Below, piece by piece: positions 1-12,600 of a stretch of DNA of 64,000 nt. The stretch lies in NCBI GenBank assembly GCA_907163375.1, contig CAJQUW010009199.1, positions 1 through 64,000 of the forward strand. The letters are read 5' to 3'. The position numbers and the translations under genes were made by a program. The stretch's first letter is position 1; every line of letters starts with the position of its first letter. The notes below the pieces were generated by a model. That model ran no database searches, was not told the DNA's origin, and worked only from the letters and a program-made list of their open reading frames with translations. This DNA is from Prostheceraeus crozeri. Taxonomy: Eukaryota; Platyhelminthes; Polycladida; Euryleptidae.

Positions 1-205
1 AACCAATACATCATTCGCAGAGTAGAAAATCTTGCTAGTAAACAGATTGTCTTTGTGAATAATTGAAACAGGAATGATCGTGGTAAATGGCCATGTTTAT
101 TAATGTCCTACAATCCTCAACAAGTATGGTTGTAATAGAAGTGTGATAACCTTATATATAAAAGCTGCACAATAGCAACCAATCACAGACACGCATGATG
201 ACTCA

Positions 206-698
206 TCATGAACGATATACAGTGACTGTTGAAATTATTTCTTCATCACAAAGGGGACAAAATGTAGTTTCCAAGGGTATATAGCATGTAGAACACATGA
301 CAAAATGAGAACATGGTAACAAGAGAAGGGATTTTCCCGTTCAAAACACCTAATGCAGTTCCATTCACATAATAGTTTAAACGTCTCTGTTTCTAATTTC
401 TTTCTGAAGTCACTTTCATTGATAGAACATTTTGATAAATCAATTGAAGGTTTCACTTTTTTTATTTCCGTTTCAGAAAGTTCCAATTTCATCCTCCTAA
501 TTTCACTGTCTTTATAATGTAGCATTGAGAAATCTTCTATCCAACTACGATTCAAATTAGCATTCATGGTATGCTCATCCAGATCCATTAGTCGTTCAAC
601 TAAATCACCAGCTTTGATATTTTCATTTAGATTTGTAACAGTTTCTATAGCCTTTAGCGAATAACCAAGGTCTTGCAACAATCCATGAAATTGGGAAA
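206..698 (-). pseudogene. IAP/BIRC-like E3 ubiquitin ligase, C-terminal UBA + RING exon, frameshifted
   Basis: C-terminal part of a RING E3 ligase resembling inhibitor-of-apoptosis (BIRC) proteins, which ubiquitinate caspases and signalling partners in the cytoplasm. The N-terminal stretch (LQDLGYSLKAIE...AGDLVERLMDL) looks like the UBA domain that follows the BIR repeats in BIRC2/3/XIAP. A charged linker follows, then a RING: C-x2-C (CIRC), LPCSH, MCSTC and CPLC, with a tail ending TVTVYRS, like the short tail after IAP RINGs. The first two cysteines are in one frame. The rest of the RING and the stop (206-208) are in another, which fits loss of one base in the T run at 332-335. That is either a true pseudogene or a sequencing error. 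A plausible splice acceptor (GTTAG) lies just upstream near 699, so this may be a last exon. I find no BIR domain elsewhere in the window. A UBA-RING protein outside the IAP family is possible. Confidence 0.55.
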
Positions 699-823
699 CT
701 AACCATCAAGCAACTTCCACGTATTTATAACTTAACCTAGTTATGAAAATAAATAAAATTGTCATCATAGTCACAATGGCCACAATTGTCGCATTTGAGC
801 GACACTGTAATTACTCTAATTCA

Positions 824-1030
824 ATTTCGGAACAAGGCGTTCCGAATCATTGAGTATGATCTCAATTCGCCTATCAATCGGAACGCGGTTCCTATTTACA
901 TGTTCCTATCCATGTTCGCATCCATTCGCAATTCGGAACATGTTCATATCCATGTTCGCATTCGCAATTCGGAACATGTTCGCATTGGCAATTCGGAACA
1001 CATGTTCCTATCCATGTTCGTATCCACTAT
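824..1030. repeat. Short tandem array with GAACATGTTC palindromes
   Basis: Imperfect tandem units of about 36 bp repeat the words CAATTCGGAACATGTTC and ATCCATGTTCGC. Perfect GAACATGTTC palindromes lie at 936-945 and 972-981, and a spaced version (GAACACATGTTC) at 996-1007. Each perfect palindrome matches the p53-family half-site RRRCWWGYYY. The array lies upstream, on the minus strand, of the IAP-like RING exon, but a regulatory role is only a guess. ORFs here are repeat artefacts. Confidence 0.6.
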
Positions 1031-1050
1031 CAGTGCGTCCGCAATACTAA

Positions 1051-2289
1051 CTACTAAGGAGATTTACACAGAATGCGATATACAGTGTATTATGTTGTGC
1101 AGTTCCTCTTAAGTGTATAAACAAACACACCATCTTCAGGAAAACTCACCGACATATCGATTGCCTGCAAACATTTTGTATCTCGTTTATTGCCATAACT
1201 TTGAGCAATCTTCTGAAAATACCGTATTACTTGCACAACGACAGATTCTGTGATGGAAATGTCAGATTTTTCGGATTGAATTCTACTAATCGAATAAGCG
1301 AAGGAACGTACACTCATCAAAGAGTATTTTTTAAGGAATTGAAGAACCTACTATGATGAACTGGATATAAAACTGTGCATGAGACAGTGTACCGGCATAT
1401 TGCATGTCACACATGAATTGTGATGACCTATATGACTCTTGACTTTTATGTAAATCTTTGATGTAAGGACCATTCAGCTCAATATATCAGTCGCATCGAA
1501 TGTGAATAATTAACTTGAAATCAATATTGCATTTAGTCAACTAACTTCAGGAGTGCACTTTCTTCTAAAACATAGTACTTCAGCTTCAGAACTCATGATG
1601 TGAAAATGTTACAATTTTTGAAGTGTGGGTGGAACCATTCGGGTAATAACTGTGCAATCTGTGTATAGGTCATTATATTCAAATCAACGTTTTGCGAACT
1701 TGATGATGTGGACAATAAAACGATAGACCTATTATAAAAAGGGGTTTCGTATGACAATTTATTGTCGAAATTCTACGCATAGTCTATAAGTGATGCTGTC
1801 ATTGCAAAATTCTTATTGACATTACCCGCTCAATTTTTCTTTCAAGATAAGCAATATAAGAAAATCTTTTTTGTCAGAAAAACGTTTGACGCATCATCGA
1901 CTACTCATTTGATCCGATGTTCGAATGCAAATATAGGATACTAACTGACTTCGCCAGACCAATATATGCATGTGTAATTTCAGGAGGACGATCACTAAGA
2001 GCAAGCTGGCAGACATATTTGATAAAAGGTCATTTTATGAGGTCACAATGAGATGCTGTCATTTTTATTCTTCATTGTTATTTAAATTTGTTCTAAGATA
2101 ATGTCAAGTTTTTGGTGAAAACTTTCATTTTACGAGGTGCTGAATAAATATTAATCCCACATGTGTTCTTGCATTCCTTTAACTAATTCTGAGCACGTTA
2201 TCTGTTGTAATTGATGAATTTTTGAGCAAACATCATTTGATTCATCAAAATATTCAACCTACAGAAAAGGATGAGCTATCTCTCTTAGG
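1051..2289. other. No gene seen
   Basis: AT-rich sequence with only short uninformative ORFs. A 76-codon minus-strand ORF at 1090-1320 has no recognisable domain and no BIR signature. Confidence 0.5.
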
Positions 2290-2530
2290 AATTTGAATAG
2301 AAGGACAGTGATTTCAAAGCGAACCCTCTGAGAAATGAGGTAGCAGTGAACCTTCTTGGCCTATCTACTATACTTCACTGATTCAATTGAAATAAAACAT
2401 CACATGCAGAATCACTGTCAAAAAGGACGATTTTACATGGGCATGAGTGGTTGATACATCCTCCATAGAAAAAGTGAAATAGAAAAAATGGCTCTGGGGT
2501 CCACTGTACCCTCTCAGACCCTCTCACATC
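2290..2530 (-). repeat. Diverged copy of the 26793-27658 TIR repeat family
   Basis: The reverse complement of this stretch aligns with 26793-26970. Shared landmarks are GAGGGTNCAGTNGACCC near the end, then TTTCTATTTCAC, a GATGTATCAAC block, CATGCCCATNTAAAATC, and ACAGTGATTCNGCATG followed by TTTCAATTGAATCAG. Only about 200 bp is recognisable. Confidence 0.6.
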
Positions 2531-2560
2531 CTTCACAAGTCTGCCCGTGCCAGACTTCAA

Positions 2561-3510
2561 GTGACTAGATCGCGGCCAGACTGAGCTGGAAGATATATTT
2601 TTCTAAAGCTGCCATGCCTTTCAGATGTGAATCCATGTTCTTTCTCTATTTTTGTTTGTGGCTACATTTAAACTCTCTAAACTCTGATCGATGGTTAATT
2701 GAATTTGATAATGAGACTTCTGATTATGCAGTAACTTAATGAACTGCAGAAAGAAATGTGCTACCTGATATGAAATAACTTTCCTAATAAACTGATCAGC
2801 ATGTCAACCACAACATATTTCCACCAACGTCAGTATGGAATTCAGTAATATAATGTTGGTGGTAGTTTCGTGACCAGTGTACAACTCTTCAATAACTTGA
2901 AATTCAAAACAACTTTCAGCTCTAAGAACCCCTTGATGCGCACAAATCTTCGCGAACGGACACATGTCATTTCATTCTGGGAAAGAAATTTTTAGGGAGA
3001 TGAAAATTGGAGATCAACTTGATGCTGGACAATCTTATTTCCCATCAGCTGATGATCACGTGCTCAACGGCAGTATGGAAAGTCAGCATGAGAAAATATG
3101 TAGAGCCAGTGTTGTGCTTGGAATAGATGAGGTCAGATTGCTACATGTAGATATCTATACCACATTAGTATGCGGTAGAAGGGACATGAAATAACCTCGA
3201 CATGTACTTAAACATGCTTATGAAGGTAGCAATAATTTTTCAAAGCATCCCATGACTGTATTTTATTGATAGCTATTGATAGCTAGATGATATATTATTG
3301 ATAGCTGCTTTTCAGATACCTGTTTTGATTAATTGGAGGGGAAGCTTTAAGCAGTTTTATTTAATCACTCGTCTGCGTTCTCAAAACCCCTAGAAAAGCC
3401 TCACTCCAAAAATGCTATGCACATTTCTGCATTGATTTGAGCTAAAATCTGCATCAATTATTTCATGCAGCGTTTCAGCATTGACAATAAGTAAATATGC
3501 TGCTCTTTCA
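2561..3510. other. No recognised gene
   Basis: Contains one 76-codon plus-strand ORF (2964-3194) without recognisable domain or splice context. I do not call it a gene. Confidence 0.4.
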
Positions 3511-3706
3511 GTTTTTGTTGGGAAACCAAGTAGACAAGATGGTAATTATTTATTATGCTTTATTAATTTCGGCCTCCTCGTAGGCCATCATCAGAAGCAT
3601 CTCTGTTTCTCTGCTTCTGATGATGGTCTAAGAGGAGGCTGAATTTAATATAGTACGAGTATAATAAACAATTGCCATCTTGTCTACTTGGATTCTCAAC
3701 AAAAAC
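3511..3706. repeat. Near-perfect foldback (two head-to-head copies of a retroelement tail?)
   Basis: Inverted arms 3511-3599 and 3612-3706 are separated by only 12 bp. Both carry GTTTTTGTTG, CCAAGTAGACAAGATGG, a TTTATTATA-like AT block, and GGCCTCCTC...CATCATCAGAAGCA. Read outward from the centre, each arm starts with CTTCTGATGATGG, then a GGCCT/AGGCC-type stem, then GAA, an arrangement like a hammerhead core. Arms differ by substitutions and short indels. It could be a snap-back insertion of a Penelope-like element end or an inverted duplication. Confidence 0.7.
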
Positions 3707-5869
3707 TTAAAGAAAATGATTAACCAAGGCCTCTTCAACAGATATGCTGCTATTTGCTCATCTTATACGGTTCAAATCACAAACTTATATTTCTGAACAC
3801 AGATTTATATTTCTGAAAAAGAAAAATCAAACTCCCTTCTATTTTCTGGGGCCTGTTTCATAAAATGAGTCAGTGCTTTAAATTAATGTATTTATCAGTG
3901 TGGAAATTTAATTGCGTTTTTCAAGAACAAATTTAAAGCAGCGATTTTAATCAGTGTAAAGTAATTCATATAAAGTTGCAAAGTTGTTTTATGTAAAGTT
4001 GTAGTCATGTAAAGCAGTCGAACTTTACAGCGCTTCATAGAGCCAAATATTAAGTAGTGACTTACATCAGTCCCACGAACACTGCTAAAAATTAGTGCTG
4101 TAAGCAGTTTGAAGATGAACTGTGTTTCACAAAAAATTATCATTAGCGCGGGAAATTTGAAAATCATGAAATTCACTGACACAAATGTGAAAAATTCTAT
4201 CAAGCAGTAGATTGATATACATGTGAATGATCATTGAGGAAGTTATAGAAATTCAAAATACCAGAGAAGTCATTGCAAATGTATCTCAAAAATTATAAAA
4301 TGAGCTTTGATTGTAATGTCCGTCTAACCTAATTGCATGTCCGAATCACAGAATATATATACAATTGGAGATGCATTGGGTAGAATGGCAACAAAAAAGC
4401 TAGAATTTTGTGAAACCTCTATAGCAAAAGATTCAGTTTTTTGCGGAGAATGTGTTCGTGCAGGAATGATACACTGTAAACTATAAGCAGCCATTTAAGG
4501 CTATGTATTTGCCAAATCTGTGGCTGATGCTGCGTATTAACAGACATATTCAGATATTTTTTGTCTCATCGCACTAATCTGCATTATTTGTATCTGTATA
4601 GGCAAATCGCACATAAAAATGAAATAAAGTGTACCTTTGGAATATTTTTCGATTCGACTCCAAAACTCTCCTGTCTGTTCATGAAAAAGCTTTCATTGTC
4701 TTCAACTGCAAATCCGGCGAGCTAGCAGCTATGAGGAATATCATATTTCTGCCCCCTTTGGAAATGTCTGCCTTGTTTCAAAGTAAAATCATAGTCATAA
4801 AAATGATTAATCTCATTTTGAGTGATTAAGTGATATTTAAATTAAGTTAAATTAACTTAAAAATGTAGATTTTTCTACATAAAAATGGAATACTCCGTAA
4901 CTTGCAAGACGGCTGGAAGTATAGCTTAAAAATTTTCGTTTTGTTGATGTTGGTTAACAATCTACAAATAAGAAATAATAAGAAGCTTGTGTGCGAATTT
5001 AGGAGCAAAGAAGCCGTACTCTCGTGCTATTACAGTTTTGTCTCTCTTTTCCCGATCCTCTGCACTTGTGAACTTTGACTTCAGCATGTGAATAGTTATC
5101 ACATCTTGCTCGAGCTCAATACTCTGCTCATCTTAACTACGTGTATCTCGTGTCGATGCTTGACATCTGACCATTTACTAGTGCCTGAAGAGGAACCAAT
5201 GCCCACGACAAGTTGCGCACAAAGGCGATTGAATGAATCTGGGTACAAGTGATTTGTTGCTCATCTATCGACTACAAATGGTCACATATGCTCATGGAAA
5301 TAGTTTTGAATCGATTCGAGAAAACTGTTTGTGAGTTATTTTCAAGAGAAAAAAACAATGTATGGTAGATTGGTCGTTTTTGAATTATTGTCTGCCTATT
5401 GGTAATCAAAATCAAATTTGCACATGCTCAACCAAAGGTAAATTTTAAAGAAATGCATGTGCGTTCGAAATCCTAAAAACATGCTTTTAGGGATTAACAT
5501 CTGATTTAGCCCTAAACTGCAAGAGGTCAAAAAACACAGGAATATTTGCAAAAAATGTCAATCATCATATCACAACACTCTTACTAATGCACAAACTAAA
5601 CTCGGATTCTAGAAAAAAAATTGAATACCATATACTGTAGATATCACTTTGCTGCGATATCGCAACGCGATGCTCAAATGCACTATGTTGCATTTTCGCA
5701 ACAAAGTTAAGTTTGCATTTATTCCGAATATACACGGTGCATTTTTAATATATGGAAGGAGCATTTGGCATGAATTTTATTTTAGAGACAGCTTTGATAT
5801 TGAGACAGCTGGAATTTTCAGATTTCCGCTATGTTGCGTTTTTGCAACAAGCCTACTTTTCCTATTATT
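3707..5869. other. No gene seen
   Basis: AT-rich, with short low-complexity ORFs only. A short palindromic AT run (TTAAATTAAGTTAAATTAAC) lies at 4838-4857. Confidence 0.5.
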
Positions 5870-5877
5870 TATGTAGG

Positions 5878-6663
5878 CAGTGTTTTATCCAGCCCTGTTT
5901 TGGGGGGAAGTTTCCCCCCTAGATGTCAAAATTCCCCCCCTATGAAGGAAAATAACGAAAATCATACACTTGATAAAGGATGTATAGCTTTAAATTTTTA
6001 AGATCGTAAATCGCCTTTGGCTTTTGAATCGCTGAATGAAGTGACGCTCCGCTGACTGCAGACCGCGCCTTTAGGAACAGCGTCCGTGGAAAGGAGTTTT
6101 TCCACTATGAATCGAGATACATCTCGCTTAAGGCAAAGATTGTTGCCGCATCACGTCCGCGATGCAATGCTGGTCAGCATTGAGGGATCCAATATTGATG
6201 ATTTCACGTCAATTGTGAAACTTTGGCATTCTAGCAAGGCCAGACGACTGCAAATTCCAGACAGTAAATAATAACACTCATAATTCTCATCCTTCTTCCT
6301 GTTTTTTGGAAAATGAATTTTTATAGTACAATGGCTATTTTCTACATTATGTAAAAGTACTAAGGAATTCTGGGGCAGTGTACATATATGCGTACATGTG
6401 AAAGTAATTATTGATGTAATGTAATGATAATTATAAATAATTGATGTGAAATGTACTGGCGATCAAGTAAAAAACTTTCAGTCATTAAATAATCATTTAA
6501 TCTGGAACAAGTGATTAGCTGAAAGTTACAATTTGAAACATTTCACCATCTCGAAATTATAGTCCTAAAATATACATGTATAATAGGCATGTTTTGCAGT
6601 ATTCATGAACAGTGAAATGTCATGTGTTCCCCCCCTGAACCACTAGGAGTGGATAAAACACTG
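5878..6663 (+). mobile_element. Non-autonomous hAT transposon, internally deleted
   Basis: Terminal inverted repeats begin CAGTGTTTTATCCA at both ends, the CAGNG-type start of hAT elements. C- and G-rich blocks sit just inside (TTTCCCCCCT on the left, TTCCCCCCCTGAA on the right). A perfect 8-bp target duplication, TATGTAGG, flanks the element at 5870-5877 and 6664-6671, the length typical of hAT. Inside, 6086-6271 encodes a remnant of the hAT C-terminal dimerisation region. The 786-bp length and lone C-terminal piece mark it as a deletion derivative of an autonomous element that would have to be elsewhere. Confidence 0.9.
6086..6271 (+). pseudogene. hAT transposase C-terminal dimerisation remnant
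   Basis: A 61-codon ORF containing ERSFSTMNRDTSRLRQRL and, 8 residues later, DAMLVSIEG. This matches the pattern of the hAT family dimerisation domain at the transposase C-terminus (E-R-x-F-S-x-[LM]-x-x-x-K/R-[TS]-x-L-R). The DDE catalytic core and zinc-finger regions are missing, so no active enzyme is expected. It sits inside the TIRs of the 786-bp element in plus orientation, showing which end was the 3' end of the parental gene. Confidence 0.75.
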
Positions 6664-6671
6664 TATGTAGG

Positions 6672-7270
6672 ACTAAAAATATATTCAAGAATTGTAAATA
6701 AATATATGCAACTAAATATTTATTATCTTCTCAATTTTTAAATTTTAGCTTATAAGGAAGACGCAAGCCATCTGTGAGCCTGAACAATGCGAAGAGATAG
6801 GCTAATCTTTATCTACCATTTATCATAATCGTGATATATATCTTTTTAGCTACTGCAAGTTACTACTATTTATACTCCATGTTTTATCTTGTAAAAAGCT
6901 CGAATTTACAAAACATTCTTCTTTGCAAAAATTACAAGATCTCATAAATCCAAGCACAATTATAACATTGAAAGTGGTTTTTTAACATAGGATTATTTAG
7001 TGTGAAATTCGGCGAAACATTTTCTGCTTGAGTCATGTGACAATAGACTACCTGGTCGAAACGTAGTATTGCAACCATCATTGCAAGTGATTGCTTAAAC
7101 TCTGTTACAGGTGCGTCGTATTTCGAATATCTTCAATGTGACGTCTAAGCAGAAAGGAATCAGAGATCCCGCTGAATATGTCTGCTCACTTTCAACAGTG
7201 GGGATGGCCTCAATAATATGACAACGCGATGCCACGTCTTGTTCATCAGGTTCGGAAGAACATCATGTAC
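6672..7270. other. No gene; one CGAAACG motif
   Basis: Anonymous sequence. At 7036-7053 a GACTACCTGGTC mini-stem is followed by GAAACG, a pattern also seen at other retroelement-tail-like sites in the window. Confidence 0.4.
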
Positions 7271-7525
7271 GTGACTGTCTTCAATCAAGCAGCCACCCTG
7301 CGCACTCGACGCTACAATGAATCCCCGATGAACCGATGTATCTTCTGGAACTAAGAAGGGCACCACTGACTTTTGTCTAAGTCAGGCAGTCAACCTGCGC
7401 ACCCGACACAAATCCTAATGTACTGTTGCATCTTCTAGAACTACGGAAGGTGGCTCTGTCTTCAGTCAAACAGCTACCCTGCGTACTCGACACCTAAAAG
7501 GCTACAGGCATCTTTTGGAATTAAA
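7271..7525. repeat. Diverged tandem repeat, about 90-bp unit, almost three copies
   Basis: Three successive blocks begin near 7271, 7366 and 7454. Each contains CTGYCTTCARTCAARCAGYY (or a close variant), then CCTGCGYACYCGACRC, and then GCATCTTYTRGAAYTA. The units are diverged. No coding potential is conserved between them. Confidence 0.6.
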
Positions 7526-7545
7526 ATGCAAACAAAATAATTAAA

Positions 7546-7735
7546 TATTGAGTTGCATCCTCAGTTGAAAAATAGGAACAGACCTGAATAGCTGCTATTT
7601 TATCCCAAATCAGGAATCATCAGTAGGCCTAGTTTACATCTCTCAACATTGACACAACTCCCCATTTAAAGTCGCAGCCATGCCCAGGTTAATTTGAGAT
7701 TTGCAATTAGCAAGCTAGTGAAATTTCGACGGGCA
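7546..7735 (+). repeat. Dispersed repeat, copy 1 (family also at 43379-43738)
   Basis: About 190 bp starting TTGAGTTGCATCCTC and including GACCTGAATAGCTGCTATTT, CAGGAATCATCAG, CACAACTCCC and AGTGAAATTTCGACGGGCAT. The same sequence occurs twice, in inverted orientation, at 43379-43738. No terminal duplication or coding sequence was found, so the class is unknown. Confidence 0.75.
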
Positions 7736-9682
7736 TTCTTTCTTTTTGAATTAGTTTACATTTCTTGGTTGGAATTGCAGTTTTTTGTCTGCCAACGAGA
7801 AGGTCACATGATTCAACAAAACAAACAAAAGCGAAGAGCTTGTAGCTCTGGGGCTGAGGTGGGTCCTGTGAGCAAAAACATGACATTTTGACTCTTGATC
7901 CTTACAAAGAACCCCTAGGATGTCAAAAAACTGGGACAGACATACCACATCGAGGACCTTGGCGCCCAGGATGGCCGCCACATTATTGTTGACATAATGA
8001 CAGAGTATAAAAGTCACAAAGCACGTGATAATGGAGTCTATTCTAAGGTTATCAGAGTCGCGGTATCCACTAAAACTAGCTTTTCAAGTCGATTAGAGTA
8101 TCTCACAGTCAATTACGAGCAAAATGGCCACCAATATGGAATCCAAGAAATAGTATTCATTTTTTATGTTAATATCTTTTGGCAACGCTCATGTTGTTGC
8201 TAGAAAGATCTCGTTCATTGCATCACATTTAAAAAGATGGTGAGTTATTTAACTGTAGCTGACTTTCTATATGAAGACTTTTATAAGACTTTAAAGTGCA
8301 AATTACAGAATGTTGCACTTGCAACATAGTGCGATCCTGCAAACTGTTACGAAAACGCAACAACTATAATTTTTTCATTTTTAAATAAAACTACTGTTTC
8401 AATACTTCGCGCTATGTAGATTTTGTTTGTGTTTTGTGCATGTTTTTTCAAGTAAACTGCAATTTCTGATTTCAGACATGCTTGTCATAGAGCTCTGCAT
8501 GAAAATTTATGAAATGAATAAAAATCCGAAAATATTTATCTGAAATATTTTACATTTACAAGCATGGAACAAAGTCAACGCATGCGGTCGACCTGTGAAT
8601 TGTCAGAATTATTGAAATTGAGAAGTTGCAGGTCAGTGGATAGCAAATTTTAGGATACTTGTGTTAATATAGTACCCGAATACCATGTTGTGAAAATCCA
8701 ACAATATGAAGTTTAGGACTATAGCAAAAGTCAGTTTTGGCAGAAAGTAGAATTTGTGATCAGCAATTCCAGTTATACCAAGTGTACCTCTGGACACTGT
8801 CTGTATAGTACATTTCACGTCTACTTCGTTGTTTGGCAGCTTCTCATACTATTTCGTAATTCATGCTGATCTCATGATGATTCATTGACCTATTGATAAT
8901 TCATTAACATTGAATTTTAATCATAGACTCATGTATAGCACGCTTCACTTTGATTGATCGGCACGAATCATGACAGTGAACGAAATTTTGATATTTAAAG
9001 TCCAAAAGGAAAATAAAATAAACACGATCAATTCATCCTATTCGATTTCACAATTCCGCATTGAATAGTCTCTACATGAAAACCAAAGAGACTATTTGAA
9101 GACGAATGCTTACAATAACAATACACATCCCTGTGTTTCTCTAAAAATTACCTTTGACGCAGAAATTCACGTGAGCAAATTTGAAATGTTGAAAATGCCA
9201 CAGAATATGCAAGGCTTCGCAGCTTGTCTCCCAATGCCCTCAGGAGTCAATTTGGGTTCCGTCTCTTTTTCAATTAAAAATTGAATGAAAACTTCTATAT
9301 TAAATGCCCTTTTCTCCAGTGGCAGAAATATTTGATTAGATCATTGAATAACATCAAAAGAGTATTCTTAAAACAGGACTCAAGGAAATTCACGGCCGGC
9401 AAGGTGAAGCTCTTCATCACCTATGCCGGATTCTAGTCCGAGATGAGGGCAAGTGCGCTTGACCTCATCAGGCAACGGTTTTCTTGTGATCGCTGATTTG
9501 CACTCGCTAAAGCTTCATCTATTGAACATGTTCGAAAATTCTTTATAGCTTCTCCGTCCATGACTTCTCCTATTTTCGGCCTTGGCTTTGCCGAAGTTTG
9601 ATAGTCTTAAACATATATGTAGTGTCTAGTGTCCTCTTTTTTTGCCAATCATATAATTGGAATTTCCTCTTACCTCTTTTTT
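7736..9682. other. No gene seen
   Basis: Anonymous AT-rich sequence. ORFs are short and overlap on both strands (7694-8203), with no recognisable domains. Confidence 0.45.
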
Positions 9683-12600
9683 CTATTGAACTTCTTGAGT
9701 CATTGGAAGACAGTCTTTCAATTGAGCCTCGGTCATGCCAAGATAGCGAAGTATTTTTTGTATTTTTGTAAAGAATTGTCCTGAATCTGCATTCTCAAGT
9801 ACGATGTCGGGAAGGGGAGTGGGCTCCTTGGTTTTTGTAATTAGGATTGGATACTGCTCCGGCCTTTGCTTGTTAAATGACACCAGCTGTCTTTCTGATC
9901 TTTATGGTATTTCTTGCAGAAATATGTGAAACTTCGAGATTCGAGAAAAATTCGAATCAGTTCTAATGGTCAAAACATACTCCAATTGATTTCTTCTGAT
10001 TTATAGCCGCTTGTGAAGCTTTGAAGAGGCTTGTGATGTTGGATTCTCACTAAATATGTTTGAAGACGTCGATTGTTGAACAAGAGCTAGTCGAACTTGC
10101 TACATGTTGTTCAGGTGACTTATGGTTATAAGCTTGGGTTCCTGAAAACTTGCTCAAGCAGTGATCACGAGCCGAAGCTTCAATGATTTTCAATTTTCAG
10201 GCCGGGATTAGATCAAGCTTATACAGAAATAGTCTGCAATATAGTTTACAATTTCTTCTGCAATTCATTACACTTGTACAGACATGACTTTCAGTGACGA
10301 ATTTGGAAGTCGACATACTTGAGCCTACTACTGTTATGAATTCAACCTGAATAAATTATTTAAGGACGGCTATTACGGGCAGTGATAACATGGCAAGCAT
10401 TAGTGGAACGATAATTTAGCGATATAGTATTTTGAAAATTTGTTGCAGAAATTCTGTTATTGCTTTCTGAATATTAAGACAGAAATGATGGAATCCACTG
10501 ATCTGATTTTCAGATCCTGAAAAGGTCATGATTTCGGTGTTGAACGATCGATGGACGTTACGTTTTCATTCAAAGATGAGACCTTTACAAGCCTGAGGTT
10601 ACAAAACTGGCTTCCATCATCAAACTATAGCATAACAAGATTAATTTGCAGTCGCATATCAAACCAACATCTACTATCCAACTCAGCGTCAATATACGAA
10701 ATTCGAAGCAGGTCGAAACTACAATTCTCAGAAATATAAAGACGCTCTTTGTTTAGTAATTATATTTTATATTATACTGCAAACTAAGAGGATAGCAACT
10801 TTTATTGAAAATTATACAAATTTCTGATTTAAACAGTCCTATGTGCGCGTAGCTGACATGATACAACCGCCAATGCGACATGTTTGGGGCTACAAACTCC
10901 TTTCCAAAATTAATGATTACTTTCTTTCCCATCAAGAAAGACACAATCAAGTAAGACACGCCACTGACTCGCAAAAGTAGAATTTTCCTGATCGCGCTTC
11001 ACGTTCGTTTTTAATTCTCAAAAATAATATCCATTTCTTTGTACTGAGTGGTCCGACTTACCAGAGAAAGCTTGGTTTATTGGACCTGTTATGTGCTGTG
11101 CATTACCCAGAGTAGGTAGGACCTGTAGTTTTTGGCTGCTACATTCGAGCTTCCAGACGTCTGATCGCTATTTCATGTTATTATATAAGCTTCTAATTGA
11201 CCGCTATATCTAATTGTTCTCACATACAGTATGATTAGAATTTCATTATATTCTTGAAGATAGAAGCATGTTTCTTTCCAAGATAGTTTTATATTTCATT
11301 TGAATAATTGAATCAAAACATAGTATTCAATTCAAGTAATGAGATTTCATATGCCATTTCAAATAACTAACAAAGACTATGATGTGATATGGAAATTCAA
11401 TTTCATGAAATGCAGCTGTAATCAGGGGTAGAAATGGGTCGGTTATTCCGGCCCGATCAACCGCTGGCCAGTTTTCGGTCCGTCCGATTTCTAAATGAAG
11501 CCAGGTTGGACATGCCTCCAATTGTGTTAGGAATAAATCCGATTAAATCTATTATTTCCATCTTTGAATACGTTCATAAAAGTTAACATGCAGATGTATG
11601 AAGCACTCGCATATATTTTATCCACATACATAGGCAGCTTCAATATGTGAAAAGAATAACATGTACAGTGTACATGCAAAAGATGCATCAATGTAGGACA
11701 TGGTCTATAGCCTACGAGCAGCACGTTAGTTGTTTATGATGAGAATCATCGTATATGATCTTCTGTCGAATGAGTCCTTCCCTGTTTTGAATCTTGGGTT
11801 AGTGTCAATCGAACCTGAGCCATATTGCTAAGAAAACAGTTTCGTCATAAGATATGCGCATTAGTTGTGTCTATGGAGAATGTCGTTTTTGTCTATGAAC
11901 CAAGCAGGCGTGTGAGTATGTATTTGTAAACCGAAAGTGTGATATCACATCGCTGAGCGGAAGCAGATACATGTATATGCAAAATCAGAATCGATCCAAA
12001 TTCAACGTGGCGCCACTTTAGTCCAAGTGTCGCTCAACCGACTTTGGCGTATGTCCAAAACTACGCCATCATTTATAATCGGTGACAAGTCAATTCTTTA
12101 AAATGTCCAAAGAATTGCAACAATCAGAGCGATAATAGAGATGGAAAAGCTGATCAAGCTTCGCACAATATCATTCAAAACAACTCAGTTACTATTTTGA
12201 AAGCTGTCTTACAAATTCGACAATTAAATGTAGAAATATTCACAACAAAACAGAAAACCGCAATTGATAAACCCTGCTGTTTCCAAAGATGAGTCAACAG
12301 ATATGATTTATGGATAAATCAGTTAGCGATTCGACCAAAAAATGACAGAGTCACACAATAAATACACCGGGTATCTGAAAAGCAGCAGATGAAGAAAGAA
12401 TCTCGTTAGCTAAAAATATGTCCAATATACATGTCAAATATGTACTATTTCATCTAAAACATCTGAAATATGAACAGTTTATAAAATTCATCCTTTGAAT
12501 AGCACATTTTAACAATAACGCGGAAGCTTTGTTGAGTATACAAATGTCAGTTTGAAAAATCGAAATGTAGAGAAATACACTGAAAACGATAAAGTTGTTG

